Source of the DNA: Pollutimonas sp963706785
GTDB lineage: Bacteria; Pseudomonadota; Gammaproteobacteria; Burkholderiales; Burkholderiaceae_B
Assembly (NCBI GenBank): GCA_963706785.1
Contig: CAVPNJ010000002.1
Span: 62,001-126,000 of the forward strand
DNA: 64,000 bases
Reading direction: 5' to 3'
Below the pieces are notes generated by a model, which was given only the letters and a program-made list of their open reading frames with translations, was not told where the DNA came from and made no database searches. The translations under genes and the position numbers were made by a program. Positions 36,109 through 45,242 of the stretch are shown piece after piece (the first letter of the stretch is position 1; each line of letters begins with the position of its first letter).

Positions 36109-37971
36109 GTGCGAAATGTACGTTCTGATTTGTCCGGGCACCTTGCAGGCCTTGCCGTCAGCAAAGATTTCGATTATTCCTTTGGTGCGGTTCGGCGGGC
36201 AGATGGCTATGTCAGTTTCCGACTTTGGGCCCCTGGAGCGACTCAAGTCGAGCTTGAACGGGAGGGGACTGCGCCCGAAGCCATGGAGGCCGTTGGTGAT
36301 GGCTTTTACGAACTGCGACGGATGTGCGCTCCAGGCTCACGTTATTGGTACCGCACGGGCGCCGAGCAAAAGGTAACTGATCCCGCTTCAAGACTGCAGG
36401 ATGGCGATGTACACGACGCCAGCGTAGTAGTGGGGCCGTGTACCTATGATTGGCTTAATACCCAGTGGCGGGGACGCCCCTGGACTGAAACGGTGCTGTA
36501 CGAAATACATGTCGGCTTGGCCGGAGGCTTTCGCGGCGTTCAGGAGAAACTTGCCGTTTGGCTGACCTAGGCATAACCGCTATCGAATTAATGCCCATTG
36601 CGGATTTTCCAGGGCCACGCAATTGGGGTTACGACGGGGTGCTGCCCTATGCGCCCGATTGGGCTTATGGAACTCCGGACGAGTTGAAGTTATTGATCGA
36701 CACGGCCCACGGAATGGGTCTTATGGTCTTCCTGGATGTGGTCTACAACCATTTTGGACCTGACGGAAATTACCTCTCAACATACGCTCCCGACTTTTTC
36801 CGTGATGACTTGCAGACCCCCTGGGGCCCAGCGATCGATCTTCCGTAAAACTCCCGTACGCAAATTCTTCGCCGAGAATGCCTTATATTGGTTGCGCGAG
36901 TATCGGTTTGACGGCCTTCGGCTTGATGCCGTTCATGCTATTTCGGAGCCTGACTGGTTACCCGAAATGGCTCGCTTTGTGCGCGAACATATAGAACCCG
37001 GCAGGTATGTCCATCTGGTGCTCGAGAATGACGATAATGCAGCGAACTTGATGAATCGGGGGTTCGATGCTCAGTGGAACGACGATGCCCACCATGTGTT
37101 GCATCACATCCTCACCGGTGAAACGCAAGGCTACTACACTGCCTACCAGGACGACCCGACTGCCAAGCTGGCGCGCGTATTGGCAGAGGGCTTCGTGTAC
37201 CAGGGCGAACCCAATCCATGGCGCGGCGGCGCCGCGCGGGGTGAACCCAGTGCAGACTTGCCGCCTTGCGCCTTCGTGTTTTTTCTGCAGAACCATGACC
37301 AGATAGGCAACCGCGCAATGGGCGAGCGCCTGATTTCCCTATGCCGCTCGAATCCAGACGCCTTGTATGCCGCCGTTGCCTTGCAATTGCTGGCTCCGCA
37401 TATTCCTTTGTTGTTCATGGGCGAAGAAGTTGGTGCGAAGTCGCCTTTTTTGTACTTCACCAGTTTCAAGAATCCAGACCTTGCGCAGGCGGTGCGAGAG
37501 GGGCGGCGCAAAGAATTCGCCGGTTTTAATGAGTTTTCCGATCCTAAAGCGCGAGAAAACATCCCCGATCCCAACGACAAGAAAACCTGGGATCATTCAA
37601 AAGTAAAGGCGGACACGCAGAATCGGCATGCAACCCATTGGCGCAGTTGGTATGTTGATTTGCTAAAGTTGCGCCATAAATACGTCACGCCGTATCTTGC
37701 AGCGGCACGCAGCGACTCTGTACAGATTCTGGCTCCTTTATGCGTGGTGGCGCGATGGCGATTGGGTAATGGCAACCTATTAAGTCTTTACTGCAACTTC
37801 TCGCGGCAGAATGTTGTACTGCCATCTGGCGTCATGCTTGCGGCTGAAGACATAATCTTCCAGAGTAAATCGCGTGCCGGCGGTCAGTTGGACGGCTCCC
37901 TGGCCTCGGCCAGTACGACTGCCACGCTGACGAAGTCGATTAATGGTGCCGCCCAAAAGGATGTTCAGTGA
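36109..37971 (+). pseudogene. treZ: Malto-oligosyltrehalose trehalohydrolase, two frameshifts
   Basis: GTG 36109 follows AAGGAG at 36097-36102. The first frame gives the N-terminal domain (YVSFRLWAPGATQVELERE) and TVLYEIHVG, then stops at 36570. The protein continues in a second frame from about 36556 (LADLGITAIELMPIADFPG, FLDVVYNHFGPDGNYL). It shifts again near 36840, where GPAID joins FRKTPVRKFFAENALYW. The rest holds GLRLDAVHAI (nucleophile), LVLENDDN (acid) and QNHDQIGNRA. Joined length is about 620 residues, near the family norm. TreZ releases trehalose from the TreY product. A T run at the first break and a GATCGATC repeat at the second are plausible slip points. Its end overlaps malQ by 4 nt. 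Confidence 0.8.
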
Positions 37972-40193
37972 CCGGATCAGTACATAGCGGCCGGGGCTTG
38001 TTGCAGTTGGCCGAGAAAGTCGGACTTTTACCGGTTTGGCAAGACGTGTATGGAGAGACGCACAATGTCGATGAGTCGGTGTTGCGCACGATGCTCAATA
38101 TTCTTGATCTACCTTGCGACAGTACTGCGCAACTTTCCGAAAGCCATAGTCGACTCGACCATGAGGCCAAGTCGTACATAGGCGGCATGCTTGTTGTAAA
38201 TGTGAATCAGGCGCCGACGTTCCGCTACACCGGTTCGCCCATCTACACCTTGACCATGGAAAGCGGAAAGCAGTATATCGGCAGGGCGAGCGCGGTAGGT
38301 TCTGGCAAGGTGAGCATTCGTGGAATTGACCAGATCGGGTATCACCGCCTAGTAATCGGCGATCGGGAATTGACACTCGCCGTCGCGCCGACGCGTTGCC
38401 CTTCGTTAAACCCGCGACAAAGAGCATGGGGAGTGTCGGCGCAAGTTTATAGTCTATACCGTTCGATCCATAACTCATCGAAACCGGCGTTGTCGTCGGC
38501 GCCGGGTACAGCGGCGTCTGTCTGGCCCGGGTGGGAGAGGGGTGGCGATTTCGCTACCTTGGCGACATTGGCGCGTCACGCCGCTGGCGCTGGGGCGAAT
38601 GCGCTGGCGATAAGTCCTGTGCACGCAATGTTCACGGCGGATCCGCAACGTTACAGCCCTTATTCGCCTTCAAGCCGCTTATTCTTGAATGTAGCGTTTA
38701 TTGAACCGGCTATCGTCCTGGGTGAAGATGCCGTCCGGCGGGCCGCCGCGCAGATGGTCCAGGTACCTGATAAAGCGTTGGCTCAGCCCACGCGAGTAGA
38801 TTGGGCAAGCGTGGTGCCACGGCGTCTGAAGTTCTTGCGTGCCTTGTTCGACGATTTCCGCCGACAAGGACCCGCCGACAAGGTCGGCAAATTTCAAGAG
38901 TTTCGGCGGCGAGGCGGCGAGGCGCTGGAAAGTCATGCATGCTACGAAGCCCTGCACCATCATTATCGGGACGAACTGGGGGCGGCAAACGGTTGGCAGC
39001 AATGGCCAGCCGATCTGCATGATCCGCAAAGCGCTGCGGTCAAGCTCTACGCGGCAGCGCACGAAGAAGACATGAGTTTTCATGTGTTTTTACAATGGCT
39101 GGCTGACGCGGGATTGCAGCACGCTCAGCATGATGCCCGAGCAGCAGGCATGTCGGTCGGCCTAATCACCGACCTCGCAATCGGTACCGACGCGCGCGGC
39201 AGCCATGCCTGGAGCAGGCAAGGAGAGATGCTGGGCGGCGTGTCGGTCGGAGCGCCGCCCGATCTTTATCAGCCCCAGGGCCAGAGCTGGGGATTGACAG
39301 CCTTTTCTCCACGAGCGTTGCACCATAACGGTTACTCGGCCTTCATTGAGACTTTGCGCGCGGCGCTGGCTCATGCGGGCGGCGTGCGTATCGACCACAT
39401 CCTCGGGCTGGCTCGCATGTGGCTGATTCCGCAAGGGGCGCAGGCCGCCGATGGGGTATACCTGCGGTATCCTTTTAACGACATGCTGCGCCTGATCGCT
39501 CTGGAAGCATGGCGCCACAGGGCGATAGTAGTTGGCGAAAATCTGGGAACAGTGCCGGAGGGCTTTAACGAGCAGCTCGAGCGTACTGGGATCCTGGGTA
39601 TGAATGTGCTTTGGTTCGAACGTGCACCGCAAGTTGCGCGGGCTCCCGATATTGAGTCCGGTGCTGAGGTCGAATCCGAACCCAAGCATATCGACCAACC
39701 GAGCAGGGCTCCTTATGTGGACCCGTTGCTATGGTCGCCATTCTCTATGGCAACTCCCACCACTCATGACCTGCCCACCATTCACGGATGGTGGGCAGGT
39801 CGCGATCTGGAGTGGCGCCGGCGCCTCGGGCAACTTTCAGACGATGAGTCCGCGCAGCAGCTAGCAGAACGCAATCAAGACAAGAAGGCCCTTTGGCGTG
39901 CAATGGAAGAAGCCGGGTGTGTTTCCAAGGCAGAACCGGATACACCGGACATTGCACCGCGCGATGCAATATTGTCTTTTGTCGCCCGCTCCCCCGGGCC
40001 GCTGCTGGCGGTTTCGCTAGAGGACCTGCTGGAGGCTATTGATCAGCCTAATCTGCCTGGCGGAGACAGCGAGTCGGATGTATCTCATCCAAACTGGACA
40101 CAATGTCTTTCAGTCGGCGTGGAAGAGATCTTCACCGACAACCGAGCAAGGCATGCAATCGCGGCAGTTCAAAGCGTCCGGAGAAGAATGTGA
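37968..40193 (+). CDS. malQ: 4-alpha-glucanotransferase (amylomaltase)
   Basis: The 741-residue GH77 enzyme carries PYSPSSRLFLN, the nucleophile in RIDHILGLARMW (about residue 474), VVGENLGTVP (acid, about 522) and THDLPTIHGWW (about 599). An N-terminal extension of about 150 residues is the type found in E. coli-like MalQ rather than short plant D-enzymes. It moves maltodextrin segments between chains, remodelling short chains left by debranching. It starts with GTG overlapping the treZ stop (GTGA), and its own stop overlaps the treY GTG. The codons for the catalytic THDLPT segment lie in a perfect 14-bp inverted repeat. Confidence 0.93.
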   Translation: MTGSVHSGRGLLQLAEKVGLLPVWQDVYGETHNVDESVLRTMLNILDLPCDSTAQLSESHSRLDHEAKSYIGGMLVVNVNQAPTFRYTGSPIYTLTMESGKQYIGRASAVGSGKVSIRGIDQIGYHRLVIGDRELTLAVAPTRCPSLNPRQRAWGVSAQVYSLYRSIHNSSKPALSSAPGTAASVWPGWERGGDFATLATLARHAAGAGANALAISPVHAMFTADPQRYSPYSPSSRLFLNVAFIEPAIVLGEDAVRRAAAQMVQVPDKALAQPTRVDWASVVPRRLKFLRALFDDFRRQGPADKVGKFQEFRRRGGEALESHACYEALHHHYRDELGAANGWQQWPADLHDPQSAAVKLYAAAHEEDMSFHVFLQWLADAGLQHAQHDARAAGMSVGLITDLAIGTDARGSHAWSRQGEMLGGVSVGAPPDLYQPQGQSWGLTAFSPRALHHNGYSAFIETLRAALAHAGGVRIDHILGLARMWLIPQGAQAADGVYLRYPFNDMLRLIALEAWRHRAIVVGENLGTVPEGFNEQLERTGILGMNVLWFERAPQVARAPDIESGAEVESEPKHIDQPSRAPYVDPLLWSPFSMATPTTHDLPTIHGWWAGRDLEWRRRLGQLSDDESAQQLAERNQDKKALWRAMEEAGCVSKAEPDTPDIAPRDAILSFVARSPGPLLAVSLEDLLEAIDQPNLPGGDSESDVSHPNWTQCLSVGVEEIFTDNRARHAIAAVQSVRRRM
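39768..39801. repeat. Perfect 14-bp inverted repeat inside malQ
   Basis: GACCTGCCCACCAT (39768-39781) and its exact complement ATGGTGGGCAGGTC (39788-39801) flank the loop TCACGG. The stem encodes part of the catalytic THDLPTIHGWWAGR segment. It would form a very stable RNA hairpin or a DNA cruciform within the coding sequence. It may only reflect codon constraints. Confidence 0.8.
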
Positions 40194-42856
40194 GCATTCT
40201 GCGTTCCACGGCCCGCTTGCAATTGCATGCCGGCTTTACCTTGCATGACGCATGTGACCAAGTACCTTACTACGCCAGACTGGGGATCAGCCACTTTTAC
40301 ACCTCGCCGATCTCCCGAGCCAGACCCGGCTCAATGCATGGATACGATGTTGTCGATCATTCCATTGTCAGCCCGGAGCTGGGCGGCGAATTGGCCTTAA
40401 GAGCGCTTGGCCAACGTTTGCGCGCCCGCGGCATGGGCATGATCCTTGATATTGTGCCCAATCATATGGCGACCCACGCCGACAATGCATGGTGGTGGGA
40501 TGTCCTGCAGAATGGAAGGAACAGCACATACGCGTCATGGTTTGACATCGACTGGCAATCTCAGCGGCCCGGCCTTGCTGGCAAAGTGTTGGCTCCATTT
40601 TTGGCTGATCATTACGGCCATAGTCTGGCCAATGGAGAACTGCGGCTGCGCTTTGACGACGTAAGCCAGACTTTTCAGATCGATGCTTGCGGTACGCGAT
40701 TTCCCATTGCGCAAGGTTCCTTGTCGATCGCGGGCGTTAGTCGTCAAGAAGTGCTGGAGCAGCACGATAGCGCCAGCCCGGAAGGACAGCTTCGTATGCA
40801 CGAATTGCTGGAACGCCAGCACTATCGGCTAACTTGGTGGCGCTGTGCTGCCGACAGCATCAATTGGCGGCGCTTTTTCGAGGTAAGCGAGCTTATCGGC
40901 GTGAGGGTAGAGCGACCGGAAGTCTTTGATGCTGTACATGCCCTGCCGCTACGTCTTTTCTCCGAAGGTCTGGTAGACGGTTTACGAATCGATCATGTCG
41001 ATGGCTTGGCCGAACCCATTGCCTATTGCAGTCAGTTGTATGAGGCGCTAAAAAAGGTTGCGGGCCAGCGCCCTGGGGCACTTCGCGATAACGAACCATG
41101 GTTACTCGTGGAAAAAATTCTTGCTGAAGGCGAAACTTTGGATGATCGCTGGCGGGTGGATGGCACCAGTGGCTACGATTTTATGGATCAGGCGGGGGCG
41201 GTGCTGCACGATCCTGCGGCGGAGCCCGCTATGACGGAACATTGGAAGGTCCTGACCGGTGACATCCGTCAACCGACGGCGCTTGTTCATGACGCGCGCA
41301 AATTGATGTTGCAACGCCATTTCGTCGCCGAGCGCGAAGGCCTGCTGCAGGCTTTGTCACGGTTGGCTGCAGTAAACGTGTCGACCAGGGACTGGACGCC
41401 CGAGGCGATCGCTCGGGTACTGGACAAGATTTTGATCTTATTTCCCGTGTATCGCACATACGCAGGGGTGGAAGGCCGGAACGAAGCAGATGCAAGCTGC
41501 CTGGACCGGGTCATGATGGACGTGCGTACCAGCCTGGACCGTGAAAACGGCAGCGATACAGTGCTGGCCGGGCTGCTGCAGCAGTGGTTGGGCGGGGAGC
41601 GAGTCGTGACAGACATCGCCACTGCCAATTTGGCATCGCAGTTGCAAGGCGAAGCAATACGGCGCTTCCAGCAGCTGACGCCGCCGCTAGCGGCGAAATC
41701 GCTCGAAGATACCGTTTTTTATCGCTATGGGCGCTTAATTTCGCGCAACGAGGTGGGCTCCGACCCTGGTGTTTTGGGAATAACGCCCGAGACCTTTCAT
41801 AATCGGAATCTTTGGCGCGCTTCCTGGGCGCCAAGGTCCATGCTAGCGACTGCTACGCACGACCACAAGCGAGGTGAGGACGTTCGAGCGCGGCTTGCCG
41901 TATTGAGCGAGATCCCACACTTATGGGCCGCATTCAGCCAGCGGTGGATGCAATGGCCCATGCACGACTCGCCGGTCACCACCGCGGCCCAAGCGGGCGA
42001 ACGATATATGCTTTTTCAGACACTGGTCGGCGCCTGGCCGCTTGACTTATCCGTCGACGACAGCGCCGGCATGCAGGACTATGCCGACAGGATCGTGCAA
42101 TGGCAAACTAAAGCGTTACGCGAAGCGAAAGTCAATTCCAGCTGGTTCGAACCTAACCTTGCGTATGAGCAGGCGTGCAATGATTTCGTCTACAGTTTGC
42201 TTCCGGACCGGAATGGCCATGAGCTAGCCAGGGATATCGCAGGCTTCGTGCGCCAAATCGCTCCGGCGGGAGCGGTGAACAGCCTTGCGCAGACAGTGCT
42301 TCGCATCGCCACACCGGGTGTGCCCGACCTCTATCAAGGCACGGACTTCTGGGACTTCAGCCTTGTCGATCCGGATAATCGCCGCCCGGTGGACTATCCG
42401 GCTCGAGTTGCGGCGCTTGGGGCCGATGCCAGCATTCCGGCATTAATGGCTAACTGGAAAGACGGCCATATCAAGCAGGCGATTCTATCCCGCGCATTGG
42501 AATTACGCCGCGATCAGATCGAGATATTTGCGCACGGTGATTATTTCGCTTTACCAGTGCTAGGTGCAAGGAAAAACCATGTCCTTGCTTTCTTGCGTAC
42601 CTGGCAGGATCGCGACGTATTTATTCTCGTGCCGCGGTTATGCTATGCCGGGGTGTCCAGCCACCAGAGCCAGGGACTTCCGCTGATAGATCCTTTATTC
42701 TGGGGGGACACCGGAGTCGTATTACCACGCCGTTATATCGCTGCTGATCTGCACGATGTGCTGGGGGGTACCAAGAGTCGGTGCCCCCCCGATGGATTAT
42801 TGCGAATGGCAGACGTGTTTACTGAACTGCCAGTAGCAGTGCTGATCCCTGGTTAA
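40190..42856 (+). CDS. treY: Malto-oligosyltrehalose synthase
   Basis: The 888-residue GH13 enzyme begins VSILRSTARLQLHAGFTLHD and has YYARLGISHFYTSPI, GYDVVDHSIVSPELGG, the nucleophile in DGLRIDHVDGLA (about residue 263), LLVEKILAEGE and ATHDHKRGEDVRARL. It rearranges the reducing-end glucose of maltodextrins into a trehalose unit, which TreZ then cuts off. GTG 40190 is chosen because GGAG lies six bases upstream and the start overlaps the malQ stop; an upstream in-frame start lies inside malQ. It is the last gene of the operon and its stop overlaps the convergent gdhA stop by 4 bp. Confidence 0.95.
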   Translation: MSILRSTARLQLHAGFTLHDACDQVPYYARLGISHFYTSPISRARPGSMHGYDVVDHSIVSPELGGELALRALGQRLRARGMGMILDIVPNHMATHADNAWWWDVLQNGRNSTYASWFDIDWQSQRPGLAGKVLAPFLADHYGHSLANGELRLRFDDVSQTFQIDACGTRFPIAQGSLSIAGVSRQEVLEQHDSASPEGQLRMHELLERQHYRLTWWRCAADSINWRRFFEVSELIGVRVERPEVFDAVHALPLRLFSEGLVDGLRIDHVDGLAEPIAYCSQLYEALKKVAGQRPGALRDNEPWLLVEKILAEGETLDDRWRVDGTSGYDFMDQAGAVLHDPAAEPAMTEHWKVLTGDIRQPTALVHDARKLMLQRHFVAEREGLLQALSRLAAVNVSTRDWTPEAIARVLDKILILFPVYRTYAGVEGRNEADASCLDRVMMDVRTSLDRENGSDTVLAGLLQQWLGGERVVTDIATANLASQLQGEAIRRFQQLTPPLAAKSLEDTVFYRYGRLISRNEVGSDPGVLGITPETFHNRNLWRASWAPRSMLATATHDHKRGEDVRARLAVLSEIPHLWAAFSQRWMQWPMHDSPVTTAAQAGERYMLFQTLVGAWPLDLSVDDSAGMQDYADRIVQWQTKALREAKVNSSWFEPNLAYEQACNDFVYSLLPDRNGHELARDIAGFVRQIAPAGAVNSLAQTVLRIATPGVPDLYQGTDFWDFSLVDPDNRRPVDYPARVAALGADASIPALMANWKDGHIKQAILSRALELRRDQIEIFAHGDYFALPVLGARKNHVLAFLRTWQDRDVFILVPRLCYAGVSSHQSQGLPLIDPLFWGDTGVVLPRRYIAADLHDVLGGTKSRCPPDGLLRMADVFTELPVAVLIPG

Positions 42857-44142
42857 GGGTACAGGCCGCGAACTTCTCTTGATTCCAGAATGCGAGTGCA
42901 GGCAGTAATGAAAGCCGCGGTGCGCTGGGTCACTTGATGTTCGCTGGCTACTGCCGCTACAGACGTGTAAGCGCTACGCATCATTGCTTCAAGGCGATGG
43001 TTAATTTCTGGCTCTGTCCAATAGTAGCTGGAAAAATCCTGAACCCACTCGAAATAGCTGACCGTGACGCCGCCGGCATTGGCCAACACATCAGGCACGA
43101 TAAGCGTGCCGTTTGAAGTAAGGATGTCATCGGCCTCCGGTGTGGTCGGTCCGTTGGCGCCTTCGATCACAATTTTTGCCCTTACCGAGTTCGCGTTGTT
43201 TTCGTTGATCTGGCTTTCCAGAGCCGCTGGAATCAGGAGCTCGGTCTCTAGCGCCCAGAACTCTGCGGACGATAGGCTATCAGCGTTCGCGGCGCCTGCT
43301 ACACCACCATGCTCTTCGACATGCTGTATCAGCTCAAGGACAGCCAACCCGTTGGAATTATGCACACTGCCAGTATGGTCCTGGACGGCGATTACTTTGG
43401 CGCCCGCTTCGTAGAACAAGCGTGCCGCTGTGCCGCCCACATTGCCAAAGCCCTGGATAATGACGCGTGCGCCCTCGATAGGTATGCCTTTTTCTCGCGC
43501 AGCTTCGCAACCCACGACGTAGACGCCGCGACCGGTGGCTTCGACGCGGCCCAGGCTGCCCCCAAGTGACACAGGCTTGCCTGTGACCACGCCTGTGGTC
43601 GTGGCGCCGTGGTTCATGGAGTAGGTGTCCATCATCCACGCCATGGTCTGCGCATTGGTGTTGACGTCCGGAGCAGGGATATCTCTGTGTGGCCCGATGA
43701 TGACCCCGATTTCGCTTGTGTAGCGGCGCGTGATGCGTTCGAGCTCGCCCTTGGAGTAATTGCGTGGATCAATCCTGATGCCGCCTTTAGCACCACCGAA
43801 GGGTAGATTGATAGCTGCCGTTTTGACCGACATCCAGGCCGCCAGAGCCATTACTTCAGATAGCGTGACGTCCTGGTGGAATCGAACCCCCCCCTTGCCA
43901 GGGCCCCTAGAGGTGTTGTGCTGCACCCTATAACCTTCGAAGTGAGCAATCGAGCCATTGTCCAGTTCGACAGGTACATCCACAATCAGGGACCTTTTAG
44001 GACGTTTCAGGGTCTCGACCCATTTGCTTAGTTTGCCCAGGTAGGGGGTGACCCGCTCTACCTGCTCCAGGTATACGCCCCACGGTCCCAGCTCGTGCGA
44101 GTCAAGGTAAGAAGGTAGTGAATGCGTAGGGTGTTCTGACAT
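42853..44142 (-). CDS. gdhA: Glutamate dehydrogenase (Glu/Leu/Phe/Val dehydrogenase family)
   Basis: The 429-residue protein has the family signature with the catalytic Lys in LPFGGAKGGIRIDP, GPGKGGVRFHQDV, the NAD(P)-binding turn IQGFGNVGGTAARL and EGANGPTTPEAD. It interconverts glutamate and 2-oxoglutarate plus ammonia. The length and sequence fit the hexameric NAD-type enzymes common in betaproteobacteria; cofactor preference cannot be settled by eye. It converges on treY with overlapping stop codons (shared TTAA), so the two transcripts overlap. A hairpin CCTGC-N5-GCAGG lies about 45 bp upstream of its start. Confidence 0.94.
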   Translation of the reverse strand: MSEHPTHSLPSYLDSHELGPWGVYLEQVERVTPYLGKLSKWVETLKRPKRSLIVDVPVELDNGSIAHFEGYRVQHNTSRGPGKGGVRFHQDVTLSEVMALAAWMSVKTAAINLPFGGAKGGIRIDPRNYSKGELERITRRYTSEIGVIIGPHRDIPAPDVNTNAQTMAWMMDTYSMNHGATTTGVVTGKPVSLGGSLGRVEATGRGVYVVGCEAAREKGIPIEGARVIIQGFGNVGGTAARLFYEAGAKVIAVQDHTGSVHNSNGLAVLELIQHVEEHGGVAGAANADSLSSAEFWALETELLIPAALESQINENNANSVRAKIVIEGANGPTTPEADDILTSNGTLIVPDVLANAGGVTVSYFEWVQDFSSYYWTEPEINHRLEAMMRSAYTSVAAVASEHQVTQRTAAFITACTRILESREVRGLYP

Positions 44143-44503
44143 GATTACGACCTCAATCGTTAATTAATGAAGCAATGTGTAAGGCCTGCAATTAGCAGGT
44201 GTCTGTATTTTAGGTGTGGCAAGCTTACTATGTCCGCAATTGTTCTCCCACAAAATTAAATGGGTACGTAGTTATTTGAATGCCGCGGTGCTTGTTGCAA
44301 GTTAGTCTATGCCGCGTTGGGCGCAATTAGTCTAAATAGCCAAACCATATAAATACCCTACTAATAGTTCGTTCCCACGTCAGCAGTTCCGGCCCACACT
44401 ACACCTTTAATCCGGTCAGCTGTATAGCCTGGCCGGGAGCGCCAATGAGTTCAGGCAGCGCAAAGCAAGCCTCGCCAGGGGCTTGCGCTCATACGGGTAT
44501 GAC
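44143..44503. other. Divergent gdhA/cysH control region
   Basis: This 361-bp gap has no convincing gene. It holds an inverted repeat CCTGC-AATTA-GCAGG (44185-44199) on the gdhA side, an AT-rich stretch near 44330-44370, and a hairpin GCAAGCC-N8-GGCTTGC (44465-44486) just before cysH. The last may influence cysH translation. Regulators such as CysB could bind here, but no site can be named with confidence. Confidence 0.4.
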
Positions 44504-45238
44504 GTGAACCTTACTTTTTCCTCTTTAGCTTCTGTTGATTCTGATACGCAGCGATTATGGGCCGTGTTGCAGGAACAGTTGCAACGTATTAGTCATCAAC
44601 ATCCCGACGCCGTCTTCGCGTCTTCGTTTGGCGTGGAAGATATGCTTTTGTCTCACGCAATATTTGAATCAAGTCTGCCAATTCACGTATTTACGTTGGA
44701 CACCGGACGCCTGCATCCCGAAACCGTAAACATGGTTGGAGTCATCAGGGCCCGCTATGGTGTTTCGGTAGAGGTCGTACGCCCTGATCAGCTTGCTGTA
44801 AGTGAGCATGTGGCCAAGCATGGCCAATTTGGATTTTACGACAGCGTCGAACTACGCAAAGCATGTTGTTCCTTGCGCAAGGTAGAGCCTCTGCGTCGTG
44901 CATTGGCGGGTCACTCGGCATGGCTCACCGGACAAAGACGCGAACAATCGCTTACGCGCAGCGAGCTTGCGGATGCCGAATATGACAGCGTATTCGGTTT
45001 ACAGAAGTACAACCCTCTGGCCGCTTGGACAGAAAGCCAGGTGTGGTCCGTGGTGCGAGCACTGGACATTCCTTATAACCCCTTGCACGACGAAGGTTAT
45101 CCATCGATAGGTTGCGAGCCCTGTACTCGGGCAATTCGGCCAGGCGAGGATTTGCGCGCGGGCCGTTGGTGGTGGGAACAGAAATTATCGAAGGAGTGCG
45201 GCCTGCACGCCGGTAATCTTCAAGCATCAAAGGGTTGA
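44504..45238 (+). CDS. cysH: Adenylyl-sulfate (APS/PAPS) reductase
   Basis: The 244-residue protein has the PAPS-reductase fold: SSFGVEDMLLSH (modified P-loop), TLDTGRLHPET, and the catalytic GCEPC region near the C-terminus. Cysteine pairs RKACCSLRK (about residue 119) and GCEPCTR (about 201) are those that bind a [4Fe-4S] cluster in APS-type reductases, so it probably reduces APS directly to sulfite with thioredoxin. No cysC kinase is present nearby, which agrees. The start is uncertain: GTG 44504 and an in-frame TTG at 44483 are both possible and neither has a strong ribosome-binding site. It leads the cysH-cysD-cysN operon; the next gene begins 4 nt after its stop. Confidence 0.92.
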   Translation: MNLTFSSLASVDSDTQRLWAVLQEQLQRISHQHPDAVFASSFGVEDMLLSHAIFESSLPIHVFTLDTGRLHPETVNMVGVIRARYGVSVEVVRPDQLAVSEHVAKHGQFGFYDSVELRKACCSLRKVEPLRRALAGHSAWLTGQRREQSLTRSELADAEYDSVFGLQKYNPLAAWTESQVWSVVRALDIPYNPLHDEGYPSIGCEPCTRAIRPGEDLRAGRWWWEQKLSKECGLHAGNLQASKG

Positions 45239-45242
45239 GAAT

